Assembly: GCA_916613615.1 (NCBI GenBank)
Contig: OU744720.1
Coordinates: forward strand, 1,033,749-1,097,748
Length of the DNA: 64,000 nt
From: Steromphala cineraria
Lineage: Eukaryota; Mollusca; Gastropoda; Trochida; Trochidae
Direction: 5' to 3'
Shown: positions 12,101 through 24,100 of the stretch, piece after piece
Numbering within the stretch: position 1 is the stretch's first letter
Layout of the letters: every line of letters starts with the position of its first letter
The notes under the pieces: model-generated
Databases searched by the model: none
The model's input: the letters and a program-made list of their open reading frames with translations, nothing else
What the model was told of the DNA's origin: nothing
Made by a program: the position numbers and the translations under genes

Positions 12101-15100
12101 ATTTGTCATTACCGAGCATTCCATCCTCTCCTTCTTACACCACGTGTGCTTTAAAAAGCTCTTCCTGTGCCCCATATCTACAGACAGAGTTCAGGACATC
12201 TTGTCAGCTAAGGTCTACAGAGTTCAGGACATCTTGTCAGCTAAGGTTAGGAGATGGTTATATCTACAGAGTTCAGGACATCTTGTCAGCTAAGGTTAGG
12301 AGATGGTTATATATACAGAGTTCAGGACATCTTGTCAGCTAAGGTTAGGTCATGGTTATATCTACAGAGTTCAGGACATCTTGTTAGCTAAGGTTAGGAG
12401 ATGGTTATATCTACAGAGTTCAGGACATCTTGTCAGCTAAGGTTAGGAGATGGTTATATCTACAGAGTTCAGGACATCTTGTCAGCTAAGGTTAGGAGAT
12501 GGTTATATCTACAGAGTTCAGGACATCTTGTCAGCTAAGGTCTACAGAGTTCAGGACATCTTGTTAGCTAAGGTTAGGAGATGGTTATATCTACAGAGTT
12601 CAGGACATCTTGTCAGCTAAGGTTAGGAGATGGTTATATCTACAGAGTTGAGGACATCTTGTTAGCTAAGGTTAGGTCATGGTTATATCTACAGAGTTCA
12701 GGACATCTTGTCAGCTAAGGTCTACAGAGTTCAGGACATCTTGTTAGCTAAGGTTAGGAGATGGTTATATCTACAGAGTTCAGGACATCTTGTCAGCTAA
12801 GGTTAGGAGATGGTTATATCTACAGAGTTCAGGACATCTTGTCAGCTAAGGTTAGGTCATGGTTATATCTACAGAGTTGAGGACATCTTGTCAGCTAAGG
12901 TTAGGTCATGGTTATATCTACAGAGTTCAGGACATCTTGTCAGCTAAGGTTAGGTCATGGTTATAAATATCTACAGAGTTCAGGACATCTTGTCAGCTAA
13001 GGTTAGGTCATGGTTATATCTACAGAGTTCAGGACATCTTGTTAGCTAAGGTTAGGTCATGGTTATATCTACAGAGTTCAGGACATCTTGTCAGCTAAGG
13101 TTAGGTCATGGTTATATCTACAGAGTTCAGGTAATCTTGTCAGCTAAGGTTAGGAGATGGTTATATCTACAGAGTTCAGGACATCTTGTTAGCTATGGTT
13201 AGGTCATGGTTATATCTACAGAGTTGAGGACATCTTGTCAGCTAAGGTTAGGTCATGGTTATATCTACAGAGTTGAGGACATCTTGTCAGCTAAGGTTAG
13301 GTCATGGTTATATCTACAGAGTTCAGGACATCTTGTCAGCTAAGGTTAGGAGATGGTTATATCTACAGAGTTCAGGACATCTTGTTAGCTATGGTTAGGT
13401 CATGGTTATATCTACAGAGTTCAGGACATCTTGTCAGCTAAGGTTAGGTCATAGTTATATCTACAGAGTTCAGGACATCTTGTTAGCTAAGGTTAGGAGA
13501 TGGTTATATCTACAGAGTTGAGGACATCTTGTCAGCTAAGGTTAGGTCATGGTTATATCTACAGATTTCAGGACATCTTGTCAGCTAAGGTTAGGAGATG
13601 GTTATATCTACAGAGTTCAGGACATCTTGTCAGCAAAGGTTAGGTCATGGTTATATCTACAGAGTTCAGGACATCTTGTTAGCTAAGGTTAGGTCATAGT
13701 TATATCTACAGAGTTCAGGACATCTTGTCAGCTAAGGTTAGGAGATGTTTTATCTACAGAGTTCAGGACATCTTGTTAGCTAAGGTTAGGAGATGGTTAT
13801 ATCTACAGAGTTCAGGACATCTTGTCAGCTAAGGTTAGGAGATGGTTATATCTACAGAGTTCAGGACATCTTGTCAGCTAAGGTTAGGAGATGGTTATAT
13901 CTACAGAGTTGAGGACATCTTGTCAGCTAAGGTTAGGAGATGGTTATATCTACAGAGTTCAGGACATCTTGTCAGCTAAGGTTAGGTCATGGTTATATCT
14001 ACAGAGTTCAGGACATCTTGTTAGCTAAGGTTAGGTCATGGTTATATCTACAGAGTTGAGGACATCTTGTTAGCTAAGGTTAGGTCATAGTTATATCTAC
14101 AGAGTTCAGGACATCTTGTCAGCTAAGGTTAGGAGATGGTTTATCTACAGAGTTGAGGACATCTTGTTAGCTAAGGTTAGGAGATGGTTATATCTACAGA
14201 GTTCAGGACATCTTGTCAGCTAAGGTTAGGTCATAGTTATATCTACAGAGTTGAGGACATCTTGTCAGCTAAGGTTAGGAGATGGTTATATCTACAGAGT
14301 TGAGGACATCTTGTCAGCTAAGGTTAGGAGATGGTTATATCTACAGAGTTGAGGACATCTTGTCAGCTAAGGTTAGGAGATGGTTATATCTACAGAGTTC
14401 AGGACATCTTGTCAGCTAAGGTTAGGAGATGGTTATATCTACAGAGTTCAGGACATCTTGTTAGCTAAGGTTAGGTCATGGTTATATCTACAGAGTTCAG
14501 GACATCTTGTTAGCTAAGGTTAGGTCATGGTTATATCTACAGAGTTGAGGACATCTTGTCAGCTAAGGTTAGGTCATGGTTATATCTACAGAGTTCAGGA
14601 CATCTTGTTAGCTAAGGTTAGGTCATGGTTATATCTACAGAGTTGAGGACATCTTGTCAGCTAAGGTTAGGAGATGGTTATATCTACAGAGTTCAGGACA
14701 TCTTGTCAGCTAAGGTTAGGAGATGGTTATATCTACAGAGTTCAGGACATCTTGTTAGCTAAGGTTAGGTCATAGTTATATCTACAGAGTTCAGGACATC
14801 TTGTCAGCTAAGGTTAGGTCATGGTTATATCTACAGAGTTCAGGACATCTTGTCAGCTAAGGTTAGGTCATGGTTATATCTACAGAGTTCAGGACATCTT
14901 GTCAGCTAAGGTTAGGAGATGGTTATATCTACAGAGTTCAGGACATCTTGTCAGCTAAGGTTAGGTCATGGTTATATCTACAGAGTTGAGGACATCTTGT
15001 CAGCAAAGGTTAGGAGATGGTTATATCTACAGAGTTCAGGACATCTTGTCAGCTAAGGTTAGGTCATGGTTATATCTACAGAGTTGAGGACATCTTGTCA

Positions 15101-18100
15101 GCTAAGGTTAGGTCATGGTTATATCTACAGAGTTGAGGACATCTTGTTAGCTAAGGTAAGGTCATGGTTATATCTACAGAGTTCAGGACATCTTGTTAAC
15201 TAAGGTTAGGAGATGGTTATATCTACAGAGTTCAGGACATCTTGTCAGCTAAGGTTAGGTCATGGTTATATCTACAGAGTTCAGGACATCTTGTCAGCTA
15301 AGGTTAGGAGATGGTTTATCTACAGAGTTCAGGACATCTTGTTAGCTAAGGTTAGGAGAAGGTTATATCTACAGAGTTCAGGACATCTTGTCAGCTAAGG
15401 TTAGGCGATGGTTATATCTACAGAGTTCAGGACATCTTGTTAGCTAAGGTTAGGAGATGGTTATATCTACAGAGTTCAGGACATCTTGTCAGCTAAGGTT
15501 AGGTCATGGTTATATCTACAGAGTTCAGGACATCTTGTCAGCAAAGGTTAGGAGATGGTTTATCCACAGAGTTCAGGACATCTTGTTAGCTAAGGTTAGG
15601 AGATGGTTATATCTACAGAGTTCAGGACATCTTGTCAGCTAAGGTTAGGTCATGGTTATATCTACAGAGTTGAGGACATCTTGTCAGCTAAGGTTAGGAG
15701 ATGGTTATATCTACAGAGTTCAGGACATCTTGTTAGCTAAGGTTAGGTCATGGTTATATCTACAGAGTTGAGGACATCTTGTCAGCTAAGGTTAGGTCAT
15801 GGTTATATCTACAGAGTTCAGGACATCTTGTTAGCTAAGGTAAGCACATGGAGAATCTCACACATTTGATGCTCATGCTTGATTAGCGCCCATGCAGTGA
15901 GTAAATGGATCTATCGCTTTATTTGATAAACAAGTAAAGCAACTACAAGGCATGTTCAGTTATCCAGTCAATGAATGTGGTTTGATGCAAGACAAATGTC
16001 TGTCAATGTTAGTTGTCTCTGTGTTTGTACTAGGAAAAAGAGAAAAGATGGGAAACAATCTTGATATGCACAGAACATCTATGAAAATATTTTTTGCCAG
16101 AAAAACAAATATGGTGATGAGTTTGTCATAATGAGTATCAAATCAAACAGTCAAGCTCATTATATGAACAGGGTCCAGGTGATGGTCAAAACTGCGTGAA
16201 TAAGTTCTACTTCTCCATACGGTGAAAACACAAACAGGTTCATGCAGTGAATAAGTTCTACTTCTCCATACGATGAAAACACAAACAGGTTCATGCAGTG
16301 AGAGGAAGAGCAGAATTAAGGACACAAATTGGTTCAGCCATTGAGAAAGTTTATGAGCAAACAATCCCCTCATAAGAGATATTCACTGCGCTCTCCTTCA
16401 ACATGCCAACAGTATGTGTGAATGGTGGACAGGAGGTTTCAGAATGCCTCAAGTTTGGTATGACTATGTCATCCTGTCCAGCTCTGGTGCCTCACAGGGA
16501 GCACAAAGCTCTTGCTGGACTAGCTCTCAGGATCTGCAAGCCCGCAAACCACACCATGATAAGGTATTGAGTCCAGTGCCGGTTGCCTCAGTAAAATGCT
16601 ACGGTAGACGCTACAGTTAGTGGTAAAGTCGTCCAGTGCAATGACCACCTGGAGAAGCAACAAACGCCATGCAGGAAAAGGAAATCATTCTATTGCAAAT
16701 TAGCTCCAGAAAAGAACAATCTGATGTCACCATTCAAGCAAGAGTAATGCAACAGTCATCGTGCAGAACACAAATCACAAACTCATCAACATTTCAGGAA
16801 AGGTCGTCACTCTTGCCCCATATATCATTTAGGAGATCGTCGACAGAAAGGAATGGTACAATATGTGATAATGCTCTGTTCAAGTGACTAAAAATATCTT
16901 GCTTTCAGAGGGAGACTAAGGAATATTCACAGTAAGGGGCTTTCCCTTTGAAAATTGGGATAAAAAATAACCCAACATGTAAGAGTTTTAACAAACCTTT
17001 CCTCCAGCTGAATTGCCCCTGACCTTCAACTATATCTTTCAAGAATTAATCTTATTCTATACCGAGTGAAGCAGAGGGGTGTAAGGAAGTGACCGAGAGA
17101 CTTCATAAGTGGACTCACAGTTCCATTTGGGCGGAGTCTGCCAGTGGTTGTTGTCGTGGGTGAAGCACTTCATGTTTGGAGAGTTACAGTCGGGGTTCTT
17201 CCGCTTGCGTTTCTGTTGCCTTCGTCTCTTCATCATCCTTCGTCGCCATCGCAGTTCCTTCTGTTCACTGCGCATTTGGGACTTAGAGCTGAAATGAGGT
17301 ACACAAAAAATAAAGCCATCGGCTTTTTTAGCTCAACAGGCTATATATAACAGGCTACTTGATTTGTATCATACAAATGGTCACAGAATCACTGTGTGAA
17401 AAGCCACAGGATCACAAAATCTATGAATTATAATGTTACTTACTTAAAGAGGCTTAACACGAAAATAAAACTCGAACAAACCTGTAGAGGTTTCAGATTC
17501 TTTGAAGGGGATCCTCCTTGGGGTACTATTGCATAAAAATCTGTATTTTTTGCTATTATGACAGGTTGTGACTATTTTTGAATAAAAAATATACAAAAAA
17601 CAACATTTGGAAAATGTGTTTGTCGTTTATCCTACCACCTCGTATGGAGCCCCATCCCTGGCGGTCGCCATGACACCAGGGGCAGATAACTCTAATCCTA
17701 CCACTTATCAATCAACCGAAGCAGACTGGTGAAGGGGAGGTGGGCGGCCGTACCCCAAGGAGGATCCCCTTCAAAGAATCTGAAACCTCTACAGGTTTGT
17801 TCGATTCTTTTTCAGAAGGGATCCTCCTTGGGGTACTATTGCATAAGTCAGACTCCCAGAGATGGAGACCCTGGGTGCGGTAGACAGTCTGCTATTAAAT
17901 TATACCCTAATGCCGTAATGAAGCTAAGAGAGTAAATGGAGAAAGAGAAAACCGTACACTCACCTGGTCATACACTTGAGATGTCTTGGACCTGGTTCGT
18001 GGCTCTAACCCTCGGGGTCTAGGGATTTAAGTCAGGGATGAAAAGCCCTGCGCAGAAATTAATTTTAAAAGAAATAACCCCCTCCCTCCCTTTTCGTTTT

Positions 18101-21100
18101 CAAAAAAGGGTCTACCTGGGGGAAAACAAACCTAAAAAGACTTCCCACTCAAAGAAGGAGATATCCCTCCGGGTGCCCTCCACTAGAGTTCGACATAAAA
18201 ACAAAACTAAGAGATGTTAGTGGGTGAGTATCTTTACATCCCGCTAATAAAATCTCAACAAAATCTCCAATAACTGAGTAACTAACGTACCCCGAAGACT
18301 TAATCAGCTTGGGGGTCCCCGGCTCTGCCCACTGGAGAGAACTGTCCTGCCAAACCGAGCACGCTCACCAGAGTGCTTGTCGAGTTGGTAGTGCTTAATG
18401 AACGTGCTCGGCCGGCTCCATATGGCCGCTGAGCAAATCTCTTCAATGGGCAGAGCCGCCGCGTACGCCTTAGAGGTTGCCACAGCCCTCACCGAATGAG
18501 CCCTCAGGCCCTCCGGGGGCTGGTGCCCCTTGTGAACGTAGCCCATGCAGATGGCTGAAACAATCCATCTGGATATCGTCTGCTTGGAAGCGGGAACGCC
18601 CGACTTCCCTCCGCCATAACAACAAAAAAGCTGTTTGTCCTTGCGGATGCTTTTTGTTCTCTGGATGTATTTCTTTAAGGTCCTACGCACATCCAGGATG
18701 TGCGGAACTGTTGACCTAGCACCAGAGGACGCCGGCTGTGACATGGCCGGGAGCTCTATGGGTGCTGAGACATGAAAGGAATGAGCCACCTTGGGGCGAT
18801 ATGAATCTGGCAGTCTAATGCTGACTCTGTCTTTATGGAAGAGAGTCAGCTCGGGATCAGCAGACATCGCATGGATGTCGCCTACCCACCTGCCAGACGT
18901 AACCGCCACCAGGAAGGCAGCCTTCCAGGTTAATAGCTGCAGCGACATGTTATCGAGGTCCCGAAAGGATGGGCCCGATAACCAGTCTAAAACGTAAGAT
19001 AGGTCCCACAAAGGGCTGATCCGCCGCACAGGGGGGCGGATCCTGTCCACGCCTGCTAGAAAACGCTGCACCAGAGGGTGGCCACCTAGAACGGTACCAT
19101 CCACCGGAATGTGGAAAGCAGAAATGGCCGTAGAGTAACCTCTTACTGTGGATGCGGCCAAGCCGTCATCCAGCCGAGACTGTAAGAACTCAAGAACCGG
19201 CACTAGCCCTGCAGAAAAGGGATCGAGAAGCCCTCGATTTCCACACCAGCGCGCATAACAGGCCCATCTATCCTCGTACTGAATGTTCGTCGAATCCCTC
19301 CTCGAAGCCAGTATTGTGTCTGCAACTCGTGCAGGAATACCGCTCTCCTGGAGGCGATTCCGGACAGTGGCCAGGCCACCCACTGAATCCTGGGATTCGG
19401 GTGGGGCGCTCCCTCCTGGGATAGAAGGCCCCGCCGACACGGTAATAGTACAGGAGGCCGTACCAGAAATCTGAGTACCGACGGGAACCAGCTCTGAGCC
19501 GTCCACAATGGGGTCACCAGCACCAGAAGCCTGGGAGGTTGACTGCCCACCTGCGATAGAACTCTGGGAATGAGAGGCATGGGCGGGAATGCCCACAGCA
19601 CCCTGCCGGTCCAGTCTATCGCGAAAGCGTCTGAGGCCAGAGCTGCCGGGTCCGGGATCTTGGAGCAGAAGACCGGGGTTTATCTCGTTGTCACGGACGC
19701 AAACAGATCCACCTGGAACGATCCGTACAACTGGGAGATAGTGTCGAATGTCCCCCGGTGGAGCATCCATTCGTGCGGGGCCAGAATGCGACGAGAAAGT
19801 GCATCTGCCCGGACGTTGTTTATCCCTGGGAGATACTCCGGCAATACCTTGATGCCGTAGTGGTCGCACCATAGCAGAAACTGCCAGGCTTCCTCCAGAA
19901 GGGATGGTGACACAGTCCCTCCTTGCTTGAGAATGTAGGTCATCGCCGTCTGATTGTCCATCTCTAGACGCACGACCTGGCCCTGAATCAGCGGACTGAA
20001 TTGGCAGAACACCCTCCTGACTGCCCGAAGTTCCAGCACATTGATGTGCAACTTGGACTCTTCCGTGGACCACAGGCCTGAGGCCAAGTGTTCCCCCATG
20101 ACCCCCCCCCCCAGCCTGAGAGGGAGGCATCCGTCTGGATTGTAACCGAGGGTCTCGGGACCTCCAAGGGAATGCCCCTGGATAGATTGTCCCTGTCCAG
20201 CCACCATTCGAGATGAGCCGGAAGCCACTCTGGAATTGGGATCTGCTTCTCGAAATCGTCCGCGTGAGACCACTGACTGGCTAGGGCCTGCTGCACTGGT
20301 CTCATCCTGAGGCGGGCTCTCCACACTATGTCTACCGTGGCCGCCATGTTTCCCAACAGCCGAAGCCAAGACCTGGCTGGCTGAGACGGAGACTGAAGGA
20401 AATGGGAGACGGCCAGGGAGACCTTGATCACCCTGTCCGGAGCCAGAGAGACTAACCCCTCCGCGGTCTGGAACCTGGCCCCCAAAAAGACAAGGTCCTG
20501 TGATGGGGCAAGGTCCGACTTCTTTAGGTTGACGATCCAACCCAGGCGAACAAGAATGCTCAGAATGTCCTGGGTGGTCTCCTGGTTCCGCTGTCGAGAA
20601 AGGGCCCTGACTAACCAGTCGTCTAGGTACGGGTGACAGCACCTGCCCCGCGACCTGGCAACCTGGGCCGGAACCAGCATCAGTTTGGTGAACACCCTTG
20701 GCGCCGTAGAGATGCCGAAGGGGAGCACACGAAACTGGTAGCATACCCCGTCGAAGGCGAAGCGAAGAAACTTCCTGAACTGGGGATGCATTGGGACATG
20801 AAGGTATGCATCTTTGAGGTCGATTGACGAGAGCCAATCCCCCGACCCCACTGATGCTATCACAGACCTGAGAGTCTCCATCTTGAACGATGGTATCTCC
20901 AGCATTCTGTTCAGATACTTTAAGTTGAGGATGGGCCTGAATCCTCCGTCTTTCTTGGTGACCAGGAAGTACGTCGAGTAATACCCGACTTCCTCCTGGC
21001 CTACCGGAATTATTTCTATAGCCGCCTTGTCCAGCAGAGCTGCGACTTCGGCGCGTAGAGTCTGCGCTTTCACCGGGGAGGCTGGCACAGGCGTGCTCCT

Positions 21101-24100
21101 CACTCCGGTAAAAGGCGGTGGCCCATTCTTCCAGAGTGGCAAGTGACCATCCCTGAGTGTGGACAGGACCCAGGGATTCGATGAAACTACTTCCCACTCT
21201 CTTAGGAACCGGGACAGACGGCCCCCGACTGGAAGTTCCGGGAGAAGGCAGTGGATTTCCGCCTCTGGTGACACTCCGGTCCCCTGGCGGTTCTCCAGAC
21301 TGGGCAGGAAGAGACTTAGGGACCCTTGTTGGCGCCCCTCTTGCTCCGAAAAGCCGGCTGCTTGCCCTTGGCACGCTGCCGGTTTTTCCCCTGGCCTTTC
21401 CCCTTCCCTTGGTAACCCGAACGTCCCTCGTATGGCCCGTTCCATTGCGAGTAGGACTTGGCCGGTGGCCCAGAGTTCAGGTTGTCAAGGGGGGAGGACT
21501 TGCGCTTCCCAGATGAGCCAAGGCCGCCTTTGACGTCCTTAACCCGTGATATCTGGTCGGCGGTGTCCTTTATGACGGTAGCCGAGCCCGGGAACAAGGT
21601 GGAACCAAGTTCGAAGGGAAGCTCCATCAGCATGTCACGGGTGGGCTGCGGGAAAGAAGAGAAGTTCAGCCACACCCGGCGCAGCCCCATCACTGCGCAC
21701 ATCACCTGGCTAGAAGCGCTGCGAATGGCGTCCCTTGCCAGGTGACCACTCACCTCCGTCAATTGCCTCTGGAGCATAGCCGGAAGGCTACGATCCTTCC
21801 CTTCGTCCGAAGACGTGGCCTGGAGCGAAGCCAGGTACGCTTGATGGACGGCAATGCGAATTTGTTGGCAGCCGTTTCTGTAGGAGTCCTCGGACGTCCT
21901 AAACAGCTTTTTCAAAAACGCATCCTGCCTGAAGGGAGGCACACACCGGCCCTGGGCCCCAAGGGAGTCCAGGCTGACGGAGGCCAACACATCTGGATCA
22001 CAGGCGGGCACTTCAAACAATCCCGCCTCCCCCAAAGGATACCGCTTGTTCAACTCCGGGAGGGAGAAGCGTGTCCTGGTACCCTTCAGAAGAGGCGCAA
22101 TCGTATCCGTGCGTACCGAATCCAGAATGCGGAGGCGCACCTGAGGTGTCTTGCGCTGCGCAAAAGCACCTCCGGGCAACCGGAACTCCTCCCCTACCTC
22201 CTTCTCAGGAACGGCAACCTGTGGGAAAGCCTCTGCCATCTTGGCACGGGCCTCCTTCAGGGCAACAGAGATGGGCAAGGCCAGCGGATCAGGATTCCCA
22301 TCCCCCTCGACGTCCATCTCCGTCTCCGATCGCTCCCCCGACACCTCGGAATCCTCTACAGAGGACAAGATGTCAGAGGGAGCGACAGAAGACACAGAAG
22401 GAGGAAGAAGAGGAATGCGGAACCCCGAGCCACCAGACCCGCGCCGTTCAAGGGAAGGGGGCGGAAGGAGCAGTCCAGGTGCAAGCCCCGGCGGCGGAGC
22501 GTCGGGGCCATGCCTCTGTGGGGAACCGGCACCGACCGTCACACCAGCGGAGCCGGAGGAAGACGGGGGAAGCCGTATGGAAGGGCCCACCATGGCCTGG
22601 GAGGTACCAGGCACTTGGGCGTCGAGAACCTGGGCGACACCTGGGCCCCTGCCCAAGCTTGCACCAGCACCGACGTCGGACACGGCACTCGTGGTACAGG
22701 CCGACGGAGCATCAAGGCATGCAGGCGCCGACGACCTCAGCTCCTGACGGAGCTGAGACATCAAGTCGCCCAACATGCCCTTCATTTGCCCCTTAATTAT
22801 TGCATTTATTGAGTCAATGGATTGTGTGAGGGGTCGAACCCTAGCGGAGGACAGCCGGTCCCCCACCTCCGAATCTGAGCTCGGCGAGTCAGAAGGGAGG
22901 GAGGGGGAGGCTACAGTTTGTTTACCCTTACGCTTTGTTCGTTTGGAAGGGGGGGTTGCCTTACGAAGGTCCTCACCTGCCTCCCTCAGGTTCCTGTAGA
23001 AAGCTGTGTCAAGGGCCCTCCGTTTCTTGGTCCGGTTGGAAAAACTTGAACAGGTTGAACAAGCCGAATCATCGTGATCCTGCTCCACCAGACAGAGGAT
23101 GCACAACTCGTGCGCGTCCGCCTGGGGGATATTGGACCCGCAGTTGAAACACCGTTTGAATGACTGCAAAATCATCAAAAAGATATTTCAACCGTGCATG
23201 CGAAGAAGAATGTAAACATGTGTAACAAGGTGTACATGTGCCTATTCTAAGCATGACATAAATTGGCAAATTCGGCTGCCAAAGTAATGAAATTGCAACT
23301 TATGAAGCAAGCCAGAAAAAACTTAGCAGCCTGAAAAGGAAAAGAGCATGTCAAAATACACATGGCTTGCCCGCCCCTCGAAAATAAAAATCACAACGAA
23401 TTACGAAGTGAAATTTATCAGAGGGAACGAAAGATGCTTAAATATTATGACCTAACATAACATAAAGCGCCAAAGAAAAAAACGAATTCCATACGAAAAG
23501 ATACATTTTCCACTAGCAGGAAAAGTCTTATCGGGAATCCGCCATCTTTGTCAAATTCTCGCACCACGACGCGAGCACATGGCCGCGCCGGGATTGAGAA
23601 ACCTAGTCTACAACGCGAGAAATGCGAGAATGCGAACCTATTCTAAGAATAAAAGGTTACCACACATACAGTCTCTTTCTCCATGTTTGTTTTCTTAGTC
23701 TTAGTTGAATGAGAAACTCAGCAAAAGTCGACAAGGGACGAAGCACGTCTTACTTGCACAATGACAGATTGATAAGTGGTAGGATTAGAGTTATCTGCCC
23801 CTGGTGTCATGGCGACCGCCAGGGATGGGGCTCCATACGAGGTGGTAGGATAAACGACAAACACATTTTCCAAATGTTGTTTTTTGTATATTTTTTATTC
23901 AAAAATAGTCACAACCTGTCATAATAGCAAAAAATACAGATTTTTATGCAATAGTACCCCAAGGAGGATCCCTTCTGAAAAAGAATCTCACGTGGGTATG
24001 ATGTCCTCACAATCTCTCTCACCTGGGTATGATGTCCTCACAATCACTCTCACCTGGGTATGATGTCCTCACAATCACTCACCTGGGTATGATGTCCTCA

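Larger units (their letters stand above)
17474..23987 (-). mobile_element. DIRS-type tyrosine-recombinase retrotransposon, full length
   Basis: 6.5 kb, minus strand, inserted between Sulf coding exons 12 and 13. In element order: left inverted repeat, gag-like ORF, RT-RNase H-methyltransferase-like ORF, tyrosine recombinase, internal complementary region, right inverted repeat. No target-site duplication is visible, as expected for DIRS elements, which integrate by a recombinase from a circular intermediate (family knowledge). The RT ORF carries a frame break and a stop, so this copy is probably not autonomous. Ends were set by the match of the internal complementary region to the outer termini. 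Confidence 0.93.

Noticed and set aside
21742..22812. 356-codon + strand ORF
   Set aside because: Antisense shadow of the GC-rich gag-like DIRS ORF; no recognisable domain.
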